Assembly (NCBI RefSeq): GCF_947494555.1
Contig: NZ_CANLVF010000005.1
Location: forward strand, 516,055-580,054
Reading direction: 5' to 3'
Source of the DNA: an uncultured Roseibium sp.
GTDB taxonomy: Bacteria > Pseudomonadota > Alphaproteobacteria > Rhizobiales > Stappiaceae
DNA: 64,000 bases
The translations under genes were made by a program, and so were the position numbers. The notes beneath the pieces are model-generated. The model did not search any database and was not told the DNA's origin. It was given only the letters and a program-made list of their open reading frames with translations. Shown here piece by piece: positions 36,116-45,769 of the stretch; position 1 is the stretch's first letter, and every line of letters begins with the position of its first letter.

Positions 36116-36562
36116 ATGCTTGAGCTACAAACTCTTTATTTTGAAGACCTGAAAACCGGTATGCGAGAAGAGTTGACCAAACATGTCAGTTCTTCCGATG
36201 TGGTCGGCTTTGCCGAAGTTTCCGGCGATCGCAATCCAATCCACCTTTCAGAGCATTTCGCGGCCCGAACCCCATTCAAGACGCGGATCGCGCACGGGCT
36301 CTATACCGCAAGCCTGATTTCGGCGGTCCTTGGGACACGTCTACCGGGCCCAGGCGCGATCTATCTGTCCCAAACACTCAAATTCAAAGCACCCGTGAAA
36401 ATCGGCGATGATGTCAAAGTGACCGTAACCGTCGAAGAACTGATGGAGCGTGGCAAACGTGCGCGCTTATCATGTGTCTGCAGCGTTGGTGAGACCGTGG
36501 TGCTTGAGGGGGAAGCGCTCGTCAAGGTTCCCGGTAAAGACGAGGACAGGTCCCTCGCCTGA
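36116..36562 (+). CDS. MaoC-like (R)-specific enoyl-CoA hydratase
   Basis: The ATG at 36116 with GGCGGA upstream gives 148 residues, the usual length of PhaJ-type hydratases. A longer frame from 35912 is not protein-like. The hydratase-2 motif is intact: GFAEVSGDRNPIHLSEHFA with catalytic aspartate and histidine, then IAHGLYTASLISAVLG. A hot-dog fold is expected. The family hydrates trans-2-enoyl-CoA to (R)-3-hydroxyacyl-CoA, linking beta-oxidation to polyhydroxyalkanoate synthesis or to related acyl-CoA metabolism. No PHA genes adjoin it. Confidence 0.88.
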   Translation: MLELQTLYFEDLKTGMREELTKHVSSSDVVGFAEVSGDRNPIHLSEHFAARTPFKTRIAHGLYTASLISAVLGTRLPGPGAIYLSQTLKFKAPVKIGDDVKVTVTVEELMERGKRARLSCVCSVGETVVLEGEALVKVPGKDEDRSLA

Positions 36563-36733
36563 CATCAAACAGGCAGTCAGCCGCGCTCATCGAAGGGACC
36601 GGCCTTGACGTTTTTGCACACAGACGGCAGGTTCCTCGCCAGCGTCAGCTTGCGGGCACCTTGCGTGCGCTTGCGCTGACTGCCACTTCCCAAGAAGCCG
36701 ATCCGGCCGACACACAGCGCGAAGGTTTGCTGC

Positions 36734-37732
36734 ATGAGCCCGTCTCAATCCGCCAGTTTCTTGCATGTCGAGGATCTGGACGCATTTCCAGAGGATCTGA
36801 AAGGCGGCATTGTTGCCATCGGGAATTTCGATGGTGTCCACAGGGGACACAGAGCGGTCCTTGATGCCGCTCTAGGACTTGGCCACGGGACACATCACCC
36901 GGTTTTTGCGATGAGCTTCGAGCCCCATCCGAGAACGGTATTCAATCCTTCGAAGCCGGTCTACCGGCTCACACCGCCGCCTCTCAAAGTCGAGATGCTG
37001 AAAGTTTGCGGACTTGACGGTGCGCTTATCCTGCCGTTCACGAGAGATTTTGCCGGCATCGAAGCCAACGCCTTCGTGCAGAATATCCTGATCGAAACAC
37101 TCGGCATTTCCCATGCCGTGACAGGTTACGACTTTCATTTCGGCAAGGCCCGGCAGGGAACACCCGACTATTTGCGCATGGCCGGCGCCGAACATGGCTT
37201 CGGCGTCACAATCGTGCAGCGCGAAGAGGACGAGGGTGCGGAAGTCATTTCCTCCACCCGGATCCGGGACAGCCTGGCAGAGGGTGATCTTGCCCAGGCC
37301 AACGCCTTGCTCGGGTACCGCTGGTTCTTTGAAGCGACCGTGGAACACGGCGACAAGCGTGGGCGCGACCTAGGCTATCCAACGGCCAATCTTCATATGA
37401 GCAATGATTGTCCGCTGCTTCAGGGGATCTATGCCGTCAAGGTGAAGACCGAAACCGGTTGGTTCGACGGCGTTGCAAGTTATGGCCGGCGGCCGACATT
37501 TGACAGTGGCGCGGTGGTGTTTGAAGTCTTCTTGTTCGATTTTACCGGTGATCTTTATGGACAGTCCCTCAGAGTCCATCTCGTCTCCCACTTGCGCGGC
37601 GAGGAAAAATTTGAGTCAGCCGAAGCTCTGATCGCGCAAATGGACCGTGACAGCGAAGAAGCGCGCGCTGCGTTGAACTCCCTGCAGCCGCTTTCTGAAA
37701 TCGACATGAAACTGCTGGATCTGGCGTTGTGA
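36734..37732 (+). CDS. ribF: Bifunctional riboflavin kinase / FAD synthetase
   Basis: A 332-residue two-domain enzyme making FMN then FAD. The N-terminal adenylyltransferase domain contains AIGNFDGVHRGHRAVL, with the nucleotidyl-transferase HxGH signature, GYDFHFGKARQG, and EVISSTRIRDSLAEGD. The C-terminal flavokinase domain has RDLGYPTANL, GIYAVKV and SYGRRPTF. The ATG at 36734 is the natural start. The upstream 171 bases show no FMN-riboswitch-like architecture. It overlaps the next gene by GTGA, so the transporter gene is cotranslated. Confidence 0.95.
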   Translation: MSPSQSASFLHVEDLDAFPEDLKGGIVAIGNFDGVHRGHRAVLDAALGLGHGTHHPVFAMSFEPHPRTVFNPSKPVYRLTPPPLKVEMLKVCGLDGALILPFTRDFAGIEANAFVQNILIETLGISHAVTGYDFHFGKARQGTPDYLRMAGAEHGFGVTIVQREEDEGAEVISSTRIRDSLAEGDLAQANALLGYRWFFEATVEHGDKRGRDLGYPTANLHMSNDCPLLQGIYAVKVKTETGWFDGVASYGRRPTFDSGAVVFEVFLFDFTGDLYGQSLRVHLVSHLRGEEKFESAEALIAQMDRDSEEARAALNSLQPLSEIDMKLLDLAL

Positions 37733-38673
37733 CAACCCCAGCGGCGGGAGCCTCCGTCGACCCAAATCCCATGTTCGCGATTTTCCTCATGACGTCAGCC
37801 ATGCTGATCGTGCCCATCATGGATATCATCGCGAAATATCTGTCATCTGCGCTCCCGGCACTTGAGGTCACCTTTGGGCGGTTCTTCTTTCAGTTTCTGA
37901 TCTGCCTGCTGATTGCGCTTGCAGCCGGCCGCACCACACGGCTCAAGTCGCGTCAGCCGATTGTCAATTTCGTGCGCGGCATTCTGCTCGCGCTGGCCTC
38001 CCTGAGCTTCTTCACTGCGGTCAAATACATGTCGGTTGCCACTGCGATTTCGATCTTCTTCATCGAACCGATGGTGCTGACGATCCTGGCAGCCCTGATC
38101 CTGAAAGAGAAAGTCGGCATCCGGCGGATCGGTGCGATCCTCGTGGGACTGCTTGGTGCGATCGTGATCCTGCGTCCGAACCTGGCTGAGATCGGCCTGG
38201 TCAGTCTTCTGCCCGTCCTGACCGCTTTTCTGTTTTCCTTTTATCTTCTGATCAACAAGCTTTATCCCGTCGAAGACGACCTTCTCACCATCCAGTTCGG
38301 AGCCGGCCTTTCCGGCGCCCTTTTGTTGGGCACCGCGCTTCTTGCCGGAACACTTGCGGAACTGGAGGGCTTTCGGTTTGTCTTGCCCTCATGGCCACAG
38401 ATCGCGCTGCTCGCGGTCATCGGCTTAATATCCTTCGCGGCCCACGGGCTTGTCGTCGCCGCGTTTCAAAGGGGCAGCGCCAGTACGCTTGCACCCCTTC
38501 AATATGTTGAAATCGTGAGTGCGACGCTGTTCGGATATCTGGTCTTTTCGGACTTTCCGGATGGGCCGACCTGGGTCGGAATTGCTCTCATCATTGCTAG
38601 CGGGCTCTATATTGCCCATCGTGAACGCAAGCGAAAAACGGAAATTCAGGCGGAGACTGTCCCCGAGATGTGA
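37729..38673 (+). CDS. DMT-superfamily EamA transporter
   Basis: A 314-residue transporter with ten predicted helices in two EamA repeats. The first includes the AKYLSSALPALEVTFGRFFFQ and KYMSVATAISIFFIEP segments. The second ends with GSASTLAPLQYVEIVSATLFGYLVFSDFPD, the typical exit of S-adenosylmethionine or amino-acid exporters. It starts with a GTG overlapping the ribF stop, which suggests cotranslation. The substrate is unknown. The gene overlaps the convergent GT87 gene by 28 bases at its 3' end. Confidence 0.88.
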   Translation: MTTPAAGASVDPNPMFAIFLMTSAMLIVPIMDIIAKYLSSALPALEVTFGRFFFQFLICLLIALAAGRTTRLKSRQPIVNFVRGILLALASLSFFTAVKYMSVATAISIFFIEPMVLTILAALILKEKVGIRRIGAILVGLLGAIVILRPNLAEIGLVSLLPVLTAFLFSFYLLINKLYPVEDDLLTIQFGAGLSGALLLGTALLAGTLAELEGFRFVLPSWPQIALLAVIGLISFAAHGLVVAAFQRGSASTLAPLQYVEIVSATLFGYLVFSDFPDGPTWVGIALIIASGLYIAHRERKRKTEIQAETVPEM

Positions 38674-39902
38674 TCCGGTTCACCGGTTTCGTGCCGCCCG
38701 GCTTTGCCCGACAGCATGCGCCTCATGCCGAGATACAGAATGATCAATGGCAGTAGCGGCGCAACGGGCAGCCCCAAGAGGATTGCTAATGGCGGGGTTG
38801 AAGCAGACAGGCCGATCACCACCGCAAGCAAGACCTTCTCATAGGGCGGAAAACCGTCCCTGAGCCCCTCACGGATCAAAAACGCGCAGGGGATGACCAG
38901 AAGCGTCAGGTCATAGGAGAGCGCAAAGGGTGTCACGAGCAGCGTGCCGCCCACCAAAACGGCCGACCTGACGGCCATGTCGTCAGATGTGCGCCACACA
39001 TTCCAGACGCACGCGAGCGCACCAATCCCTGCCACCGCCTGGACCGCCATCGACGCTATGTGGCCAAGTCCGAGCTGGCGCAAGCTGCCGTAGACCGAGA
39101 TCATCTTGCCCCATTCAACACCGCCGATTTCCATCATTGCCGAGGCGACGGGCGCCTGTGCCCAGAAGATCTGCCATACGCCAAATCCCAGGACCGCGAC
39201 ACTGACCAGCAGAAAGGCAAGTGTCGTGACGGACGCGCTGACAAATGTACGCCAATTGAGGCTTGCGATCAGGGCAACCGGCACAAGTATCCCGAGTTGC
39301 GGTTTAATCGTCAAAATTCCGAGCGCGATGCCCGCCAGCCACAGTCTTTGCCGCTCGATGCCGACCAGGAAGAACCCGTAAAGTGCCGCGGTCAACGCTG
39401 CATTCTGACCGTGGAAAGCATTGTTCGCGCAAGCGGGAACGATTATGAGGCACGCGGCAAGCAACCAGTTTCCGGTAATCAGCCTGCAGGACAGGCACAG
39501 CAATGCTGTCGTCGAAAGAACGAACCCGGCAAAGGCGGCCTTGTAGGGAAGCGCGGCAAACACCGACAGCAGGACCTGGAAGGTGGGCGGATAGAAGAAA
39601 CCGAAGACTGTTTCGGAGCCGGATATCTCGGCTTGGAGCGCGGAAAATTCAACCGGGTTGTAGACGATTTCCGGTGCGCCCAACAGCACCTGCCGGCCCG
39701 CCAACCAGAAACTGAAATAGTCCATCAGCACGGTGCCGTTCGGAGAAGCAAATGCGTTCGGAACCAGCAGAAGCCAGGCCAGGCCGAGACTGAGACCGAT
39801 CGCCGAACACAGACATGCAAAGCCGATCCGGTCCCACGTCAGCCAGGCCCCGTCGCGGATACCTTTTTCCCAAAACACTGTTGTGAGCTTTCGACTGGTC
39901 AT
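38646..39902 (-). CDS. GT87 family (DUF2029) membrane glycosyltransferase, copy 2
   Basis: A 418-residue polytopic protein with about 11 hydrophobic segments. Family features are a conserved acidic DYFSFWLAGRQVLLGAPEIVY after the first helix, the FGFFYPPTFQVLL segment, ACANNAFHGQNAALTAAL and LTIKPQLGILVP. GT87 enzymes use a polyprenyl-phosphate sugar (often mannose) donor. This one could modify envelope glycolipid or protein. Its start overlaps the stop of the upstream paralogue by ATGA, so the two are translationally coupled. Confidence 0.85.
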   Translation of the reverse strand: MTSRKLTTVFWEKGIRDGAWLTWDRIGFACLCSAIGLSLGLAWLLLVPNAFASPNGTVLMDYFSFWLAGRQVLLGAPEIVYNPVEFSALQAEISGSETVFGFFYPPTFQVLLSVFAALPYKAAFAGFVLSTTALLCLSCRLITGNWLLAACLIIVPACANNAFHGQNAALTAALYGFFLVGIERQRLWLAGIALGILTIKPQLGILVPVALIASLNWRTFVSASVTTLAFLLVSVAVLGFGVWQIFWAQAPVASAMMEIGGVEWGKMISVYGSLRQLGLGHIASMAVQAVAGIGALACVWNVWRTSDDMAVRSAVLVGGTLLVTPFALSYDLTLLVIPCAFLIREGLRDGFPPYEKVLLAVVIGLSASTPPLAILLGLPVAPLLPLIILYLGMRRMLSGKAGRHETGEPDHISGTVSA

Positions 39903-41095
39903 GCAACTGCCCGTTCGTGGCCGGTTGGAACCTGATGGACAAGACGCACGCTAACGAAAAGGACGATTGCCGGCGCAAGCAAGCCGAGCGGCATGCCGGA
40001 AACCGCGCCGATGTAGCGCGAGGACGCAGACACCAGCACCGCAACCGCGACCAGGGTCCACATGTAGGAAAAGCCCTGTTTTCCGTTTGTGGCGTGCATC
40101 AAAAACGCGATGGCGATCGCCAATGCGGCAAGATCGTAAGGCAGCACGTAGGGCGTTGCGAAGAAACCAGCGGACACCAGAACAGCCGCCTTCAGACCGA
40201 AGGCAGCACCAGTGCGCCACACCTTCCAGACCAGCCAGATCGCCGCCACAGCCGCAATGGCCTGAACCGTATAGGCAAGCGGTGCAGTGAATCCAAGCAG
40301 GCGTGCCGAGGCATAGACTGAGGCCATTTTGTGGAAACCTGCCATACCCTCATCAGTTGCCTGACCGGTGAATGCGGCCTGCTCCAGAAACGCCATCCAG
40401 GTTTCCGACCCGAGCACGAACCAGCTGATGCCCGCAAAAGCGATCGCTGTGAGCGAAGCGGAACAGAAAGTTCTGTAGTATCCGGCCGCCAGCAATGCGA
40501 ACGGGATCAAAACACCCATCTGCGGTTTGATGGTCAGCAATCCGATGAAAACCCCGGCGAGAATCTCGCGGCGCTCGGAAAGAGCGACGAGGGCCGCACC
40601 CAGGAGCGCTGCACATAACAGGGCGTTTTGCCCATGAAACAGCGAATTGAAGGTTGCCGGCATCGCGGCAACCAGCAGCATTCCGAGCCAGCTGCGCAGG
40701 ATCCGGGCGCCGACAGCCCCGGCAAAGGCGAGACTGACGGCCTGCGACGCCACGTAGGCGGGGATGGCAGCCAACGCACCCAGCGGAGCTAAAACAAGCA
40801 GGAATGTCGGTGGATAGAAGAACGGGTAGAACGCACCAGGCTCCAGATAGGGCCGTTGCAAGGCCAGAAACGCCTCGTTGTCATAAGCAACGTAAGGCGT
40901 CCCGTGCATGACCTCCGATCCCGCCAGCCAGAAACACAGGAAGTCGTTGATCGGCACGCCCTGCGGCGTCACGGCAGGACCGGACGGGGCGAAGAAATAG
41001 CTCAACACGGCCAGGTAAGCCGCCATTGCCATCAGCCCGGCGGGTATCAGGCGGTCCGTCGTCGCCCAGCGCCCTTCTGAAAAATAGGCGGCCAT
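39899..41095 (-). CDS. GT87 family (DUF2029) membrane glycosyltransferase, copy 1
   Basis: This 398-residue protein aligns along its length with the next gene downstream: INDFLCFWLAGSEVMHGTPYVAYD, PFFYPPTFLLVL, SLFHGQNALLCAALLG and LTIKPQMGVLIP all have direct counterparts. About 11 helices are visible. The tandem paralogues are clearly an old duplication, since they differ at most positions. The donor and acceptor are unknown. The ATG at 41095 is 323 bases from the divergent ileS frame. Confidence 0.85.
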   Translation of the reverse strand: MAAYFSEGRWATTDRLIPAGLMAMAAYLAVLSYFFAPSGPAVTPQGVPINDFLCFWLAGSEVMHGTPYVAYDNEAFLALQRPYLEPGAFYPFFYPPTFLLVLAPLGALAAIPAYVASQAVSLAFAGAVGARILRSWLGMLLVAAMPATFNSLFHGQNALLCAALLGAALVALSERREILAGVFIGLLTIKPQMGVLIPFALLAAGYYRTFCSASLTAIAFAGISWFVLGSETWMAFLEQAAFTGQATDEGMAGFHKMASVYASARLLGFTAPLAYTVQAIAAVAAIWLVWKVWRTGAAFGLKAAVLVSAGFFATPYVLPYDLAALAIAIAFLMHATNGKQGFSYMWTLVAVAVLVSASSRYIGAVSGMPLGLLAPAIVLFVSVRLVHQVPTGHERAVA

Positions 41096-41424
41096 TCCAT
41101 CCTCACGATCAACACTGCCCCATCATTAGCCGTTAGCCGTTAAAGAAAGCCTGCAATTTTGACAGGGGCAGACCTCGAATTGCCGCAGACCTCTTTATTC
41201 GCCCGGCAAGTGCTGCTATGTCCCATGCGATGCACGACAAGAACCTCATATTCATCGGCCTTGAGATGATCGCGATCACGCGAATTACTTGCCCGGCCTT
41301 CGGCTGACGCGACATACGCGGCGCCAGGGTCCGGGATATTCCTGTTCTTGCTGCCTGACCACAGGTGCGCAACACCCTGCAAATTTGACGGGCGACGTTC
41401 CCGAACGACCGGATCGAATTGACG
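41096..41424. other. Divergent intergenic region upstream of ileS
   Basis: 329 bases without a supported gene. It should contain the promoters for ileS-lspA and the GT87 pair. A heptamer TTAGCCG repeats in tandem at 41126-41139 near the GT87 start. No T-box or attenuator-like structure is evident and the ribosome-binding site before ileS is weak. Confidence 0.5.
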
Positions 41425-44385
41425 ATGACCGAGACAGACAAACGCGACTATTCCGAAACGCTCAACCTACCGCAGACGGATTTTCCGATGCGCGCCGGCC
41501 TTCCCAAGAAGGAGCCGGAGATCCTTGCACGCTGGGAGAAGCTTGACGTCTACCAGAAGCTCCGCGAACAGGGCAAAACGCGCGACAAGTTCGTGTTGCA
41601 CGATGGCCCTCCCTACGCGAACGGCAACATCCATATCGGGCATGCGCTCAACAAGACCCTGAAAGACATCGTCACGCGGTCGATGCAGATGATGGGTTAT
41701 GAGAGCAATTACGTCCCCGGATGGGACTGTCACGGTTTGCCCATCGAATGGAAGATCGAGGAGCAGTACAGGGCCAAGGGCAAAAACAAGGACGAGGTTC
41801 CGATCAACGAATTCCGCCGGGAGTGCCGCGAGTTTGCCGAACACTGGATCGACGTTCAGCGTCAGGAGTTCAAGCGCCTCGGCATCGAGGGCGACTGGGA
41901 TAACCCGTACCTCACAATGCGGTTCGACAGCGAGGCGATCATCGCCCGGGAACTGATGAAGTTTGCCACATCCGGTCAGCTTTACCGCGGTTCCAAACCG
42001 GTTATGTGGTCGGTCGTTGAAAAGACGGCGCTGGCCGAGGCGGAGATCGAGTACCAGGACCACAAGTCCGACATGATCTGGGTAAAGTTTCCGGTCGAAA
42101 CCGCCGGTGGCAGTGACCAGGACGCGGTCGAGCAGTTGCTGGACGCGGCTCTCGTCATTTGGACAACCACACCCTGGACCATCCCTGGCAACCGGGCGAT
42201 CTGCTTTTCCTCGCGTATTGAATACAGCCTTTATGAAGTGACCCAGGATGGACTGCCGGACGAGAACTGGGTGCAGAAGGGCGATCTCCTGATCCTCGCC
42301 GACGCGCTGGCGGAAGACGTTTTCAAGAATGCCCGGATATCGGACTTCAAGCGCGTTCGCGCGGTTACCGGCGACGAATTGGAGACGATCACCTGTGCGC
42401 ATCCGCTGGCCGAACTTGGCCTTGGCGGGTACGAATTCGATGTCCCTGTTCTCGACGGTGATCACGTTACCGACGATGCGGGCACCGGCTTCGTGCACAC
42501 CGCGCCGGGCCATGGCGCGGATGACTTTGAAATCTGGATGGCGAAACGGGCCGACCTGGATGCGCGCGGCATCAATACCGCGATCCCCTTCACCGTCGCC
42601 GATGACGGATTTTACACAAAAGACGCGCCCGGATTTGAGGGCTACGAGGTCATCACGCACAAGGGCGAGAAGGGCAAGGCCAACAAGGCGGTCATCGAAA
42701 AGCTCAAGGAGAGCGGCAACCTGATCGGCCTTGGCCGGCTTTCCCACTCCTATCCGCATTCCTGGCGGTCCAAGAAACCGGTGATCTTCCGCAACACGCC
42801 ACAGTGGTTCGTCTATATGGACAAGGCACTCTCGGGAGAAGGCGACACGCTGCGCACGCGGGCGCTAGATGCAATCGACGCGACCCGCTTTGTGCCCGGA
42901 AGTGGCCAGAACCGTCTGCGCTCGATGATCGAGAACAGGCCGGACTGGGTTCTCTCCCGCCAGAGGGCGTGGGGTGTGCCGATCACGGTATTCATTCACA
43001 AGGATACGGCGGAGATCCTGAAGGACGAGGCCGTCAATTCCCGCATTTACGACGCTTTCTGCGAGGAAGGCGCTGATGCCTGGTATGCGGATGGTGCCAA
43101 GGAGCGTTTCCTTGGCAACGACCATAATGCCGACGACTGGGACATGGTGACAGACATTCTCGACGTCTGGTTCGATTCCGGTTCCACGCATGCCTTTGTT
43201 CTGGAGCAGCGGGACGATCTCAAGCCCAAGCGCAAAAAAGACGGCGGCAATGACTACGTGCTCTATCTGGAAGGATCCGACCAGCACCGCGGCTGGTTCC
43301 ATTCCTCGCTGCTGGAAAGCTGTGGAACACGTGGCACGGCGCCCTACGATGCTGTCCTGACACACGGCTTCACCATGGCCGAGGATGGGCGCAAGATGTC
43401 CAAGTCTCTGAACAACCAGGTGTTTCCGCAAGACATCATCAAGCAGTACGGCGCTGATATTCTGCGCCTTTGGGCAGCTTCGACGGATTATTGGGAAGAC
43501 CAGCGCCTGGGCCAGGAAATCATCAAGACCAACGTCGACAGCTACCGCAAGCTTCGGAACACGCTCCGTTGGATGCTTGGATCACTTGCCCACGCCACAG
43601 GCGAAGACGTCGCTCTTTCGGAGATGCCCGAACTTGAAAGACTGATGCTGCACCGCCTTGCAGAACTGGACGAACTTGTTCGCGAGGCCTATTGGGAATT
43701 TGACTACAAGAAGGTCGCCCATCAGCTCTTCACGTTCATGACTGTCGAACTGTCGGCCTTTTACTTCGATATCCGCAAGGATGCGCTTTACTGCGATGCG
43801 GCGTCCTCAACACGGCGCAAGGCCTCGCTCTATGTCATCGACAAACTGTTCAACTGCCTGGTGACTTGGATGGCCCCGATCATGCCGTTCACCATGGACG
43901 AGACCTGGGTGACCCGCTACGGCGAGGAGACGTCCGTGCACCTTGAACAATTCCCGATCGTACCCGCTGCGTGGAAGGACGAAGATCTCGCCAAAAAATG
44001 GGCCAAGATCAGGACAGTGCGCCGTGTGATCACGGGCGCGCTTGAGATCGAGCGGCGGGAGAAGCGCATTGGCTCCTCTCTGGAAGCGCATCCGATCGTT
44101 CATGTCACCGATCCGGACCTGATGGCTGCCCTGGAAGGGCAGAATATGGCCGATATTGCCATTACAAGCGGCTTGACGCTGTCGTCGGATCCGGCGCCAG
44201 ACAGCGCCTTCACGCTCGACGATACCAAGGGCGTTGCCGTCATTCCGGCCCTGGCCGAGGGGCAAAAATGCGCTAGGTCCTGGAAGATCCTGCCGGAAGT
44301 CGGCTCTGATCCGGACTATCCCGAAGTGACATTGCGCGACGCAGAGGCTTTGCGCGAGTGGGATGCCGCCCACGCCGCCGCATAG
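41425..44385 (+). CDS. ileS: Isoleucyl-tRNA synthetase
   Basis: This 986-residue class I synthetase charges tRNA-Ile. The HIGH motif is H70-I-G-H73 (GNIHIGHALN) and KMSKS is K657-S661 (DGRKMSKSLNN). The connective editing domain contains TTPWTIPGNRAI and GTGFVHTAPGHGADDFE. The anticodon-binding region follows. The C-terminus lacks the cysteine-rich zinc domain of Escherichia coli IleS, which is common in this class. I take the ATG at 41425. A TTG two codons upstream is in frame. It is followed 19 bases later by lspA, the classic ileS-lspA pair. Confidence 0.97.
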   Translation: MTETDKRDYSETLNLPQTDFPMRAGLPKKEPEILARWEKLDVYQKLREQGKTRDKFVLHDGPPYANGNIHIGHALNKTLKDIVTRSMQMMGYESNYVPGWDCHGLPIEWKIEEQYRAKGKNKDEVPINEFRRECREFAEHWIDVQRQEFKRLGIEGDWDNPYLTMRFDSEAIIARELMKFATSGQLYRGSKPVMWSVVEKTALAEAEIEYQDHKSDMIWVKFPVETAGGSDQDAVEQLLDAALVIWTTTPWTIPGNRAICFSSRIEYSLYEVTQDGLPDENWVQKGDLLILADALAEDVFKNARISDFKRVRAVTGDELETITCAHPLAELGLGGYEFDVPVLDGDHVTDDAGTGFVHTAPGHGADDFEIWMAKRADLDARGINTAIPFTVADDGFYTKDAPGFEGYEVITHKGEKGKANKAVIEKLKESGNLIGLGRLSHSYPHSWRSKKPVIFRNTPQWFVYMDKALSGEGDTLRTRALDAIDATRFVPGSGQNRLRSMIENRPDWVLSRQRAWGVPITVFIHKDTAEILKDEAVNSRIYDAFCEEGADAWYADGAKERFLGNDHNADDWDMVTDILDVWFDSGSTHAFVLEQRDDLKPKRKKDGGNDYVLYLEGSDQHRGWFHSSLLESCGTRGTAPYDAVLTHGFTMAEDGRKMSKSLNNQVFPQDIIKQYGADILRLWAASTDYWEDQRLGQEIIKTNVDSYRKLRNTLRWMLGSLAHATGEDVALSEMPELERLMLHRLAELDELVREAYWEFDYKKVAHQLFTFMTVELSAFYFDIRKDALYCDAASSTRRKASLYVIDKLFNCLVTWMAPIMPFTMDETWVTRYGEETSVHLEQFPIVPAAWKDEDLAKKWAKIRTVRRVITGALEIERREKRIGSSLEAHPIVHVTDPDLMAALEGQNMADIAITSGLTLSSDPAPDSAFTLDDTKGVAVIPALAEGQKCARSWKILPEVGSDPDYPEVTLRDAEALREWDAAHAAA

Positions 44386-44404
44386 GCTGATCGCGAAAGA
44401 ACGC

Positions 44405-44941
44405 ATGAACGAGCCACTTCAAAATGTGCCGGCATCTGACAAGCGGCCCCTGCTTTGGGGCCGCTTGAGCACTTTTGTCCTCAGCATTGCTCTTGTCGGA
44501 CTTTTGCTGGATCAGGCAAGCAAGTTATGGCTACTATTCGTATTCGATCTGGGAACCAACGGCCCCGTTGCGCTGCTTCCCTTTCTTGACATCGTGCTCG
44601 TCTGGAATCGTGGCGTGTCTTACGGGCTTTTCCAGCAAAACAGCGATTTGGGGCGCTGGCTGCTCGTAGCGCTCACGGTGCTCATAACTGTCGGGCTATG
44701 GATCTGGTCAGCGCGCGTTCAGTCCAGGTTGATCGCCTTTGCGCTCGCAATGATCATCGGAGGTGCGATCGGAAATGGAATTGACCGAATCGTCTACGGT
44801 GCCGTGGTCGATTTCGTCCATTTCCATGTGGGCAGCTTCTCATGGTATGTGTTCAATCTTGCTGATGTTTGGATCGTTGCAGGCGTGGCTGCACTCCTGT
44901 ATGACAGTTTCGGAAATGGTCCTAATTCAGCCGCAAAATGA
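44405..44941 (+). CDS. lspA: Signal peptidase II (prolipoprotein signal peptidase)
   Basis: A 178-residue inner-membrane aspartyl protease with four helices. The catalytic aspartates lie in GGAIGNGIDRIVYGAVVDFVHFHV and in the FNLADVWI motif, both intact. The central VWNRGVSYGLF region matches the family. The ATG at 44405 is in the standard place, 19 bases after ileS. It cleaves lipoprotein precursors before the lipidated cysteine. The next gene downstream is a lipoprotein. Confidence 0.96.
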   Translation: MNEPLQNVPASDKRPLLWGRLSTFVLSIALVGLLLDQASKLWLLFVFDLGTNGPVALLPFLDIVLVWNRGVSYGLFQQNSDLGRWLLVALTVLITVGLWIWSARVQSRLIAFALAMIIGGAIGNGIDRIVYGAVVDFVHFHVGSFSWYVFNLADVWIVAGVAALLYDSFGNGPNSAAK

Positions 44942-45016
44942 AGGTTTAAGGCTGAACAGGATGCACGGTGGGGATATTTGATCCCACTCTTTCAACAGGA
45001 TATCGGGGAGTCTGCT

Positions 45017-45727
45017 GTGGTGCGGACGAAACTTAGCTGGGTCAAAAAGAGCGCGCTATTCGTTCTTCTGGGGGCATTGACGGCCTGTCAGGCGGCTGAC
45101 GGGACTTCTCAGGCGCCGGACGTCGCATTGGTGAATTCCTTCATGAAGGGCCTGGGAGCAGTCGACCCCAATGAAAAGCCGATCGACTACAAGCCAAGGG
45201 CGCCCCTTGCCATGCCGGCTGAACCCGGAAAACTTCCTGAACCTGAAACCGACGTCGCCGGCACGGATGCCGCGAATTGGCCGAAGCAGGAAGAAAACAC
45301 ACAATTCCAAGAACTTAAGGAAGTTTACGCGGGCACGGGCGGCCTGAACAAGGAGCCGTTGACGCCTGAGCAGATGCGTGGATTCAAGATCACTGGCGTC
45401 ACGGGTCAGGCAACCCGGGACCTTGACGCGGAACGGCGCGAGAACGACATCACAGAAGGTGAAGTGCTGACGCGCGACGAACAGCGCGCAGAGTGGGAAA
45501 GGCTCCAGCAGATCAGAGCACAGCAGGCAGGGTATGAAGAGAGCGGCCTGGCAACACGACGCTTCCTGACAGAGCCGCCGACATCCTACAGCACACCGTC
45601 TCCCGATGCGCCCATGCCGGACGTCATCAAGAAGGCCAACCAAAGAAAAGCAACCAATTACGATCCCTACAGCAGCACGCCGGTCGACCCGCGGTGCCTT
45701 GAAGGGCAAAATCAATATTGTAACTGA
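45017..45727 (+). CDS. Lipoprotein of unknown function
   Basis: A GTG start with GGGGAG 6 bases upstream gives 236 residues. The N-terminus has a basic region, a hydrophobic core, and a lipobox LTAC at the cleavage site. The residue after the cysteine is glutamine, which usually sends the protein to the outer membrane. The mature part is hydrophilic and probably largely disordered, rich in Pro, Glu, Asp and Gln, with a C-terminal DPRCLEGQNQYCN cysteine pair. I do not recognise the family. Its position directly after lspA and before the two M16 peptidases, with a strong terminator between, puts it in the ileS-lspA transcript. Confidence 0.75.
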   Translation: MVRTKLSWVKKSALFVLLGALTACQAADGTSQAPDVALVNSFMKGLGAVDPNEKPIDYKPRAPLAMPAEPGKLPEPETDVAGTDAANWPKQEENTQFQELKEVYAGTGGLNKEPLTPEQMRGFKITGVTGQATRDLDAERRENDITEGEVLTRDEQRAEWERLQQIRAQQAGYEESGLATRRFLTEPPTSYSTPSPDAPMPDVIKKANQRKATNYDPYSSTPVDPRCLEGQNQYCN

Positions 45728-45769
45728 AACACTTCACGATTAATCGTGGATGACGAAATTGTAATGGGA

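Noticed and set aside
36563..36733. Possible FMN riboswitch before ribF
   Set aside because: None of the conserved RFN-element stems or sequence blocks could be recognised in the 171 bases.
41096..41424. Possible T-box or tRNA gene before ileS
   Set aside because: No tRNA-like TPsiC/anticodon pattern or T-box sequence was found, and T-boxes are not expected in proteobacteria.
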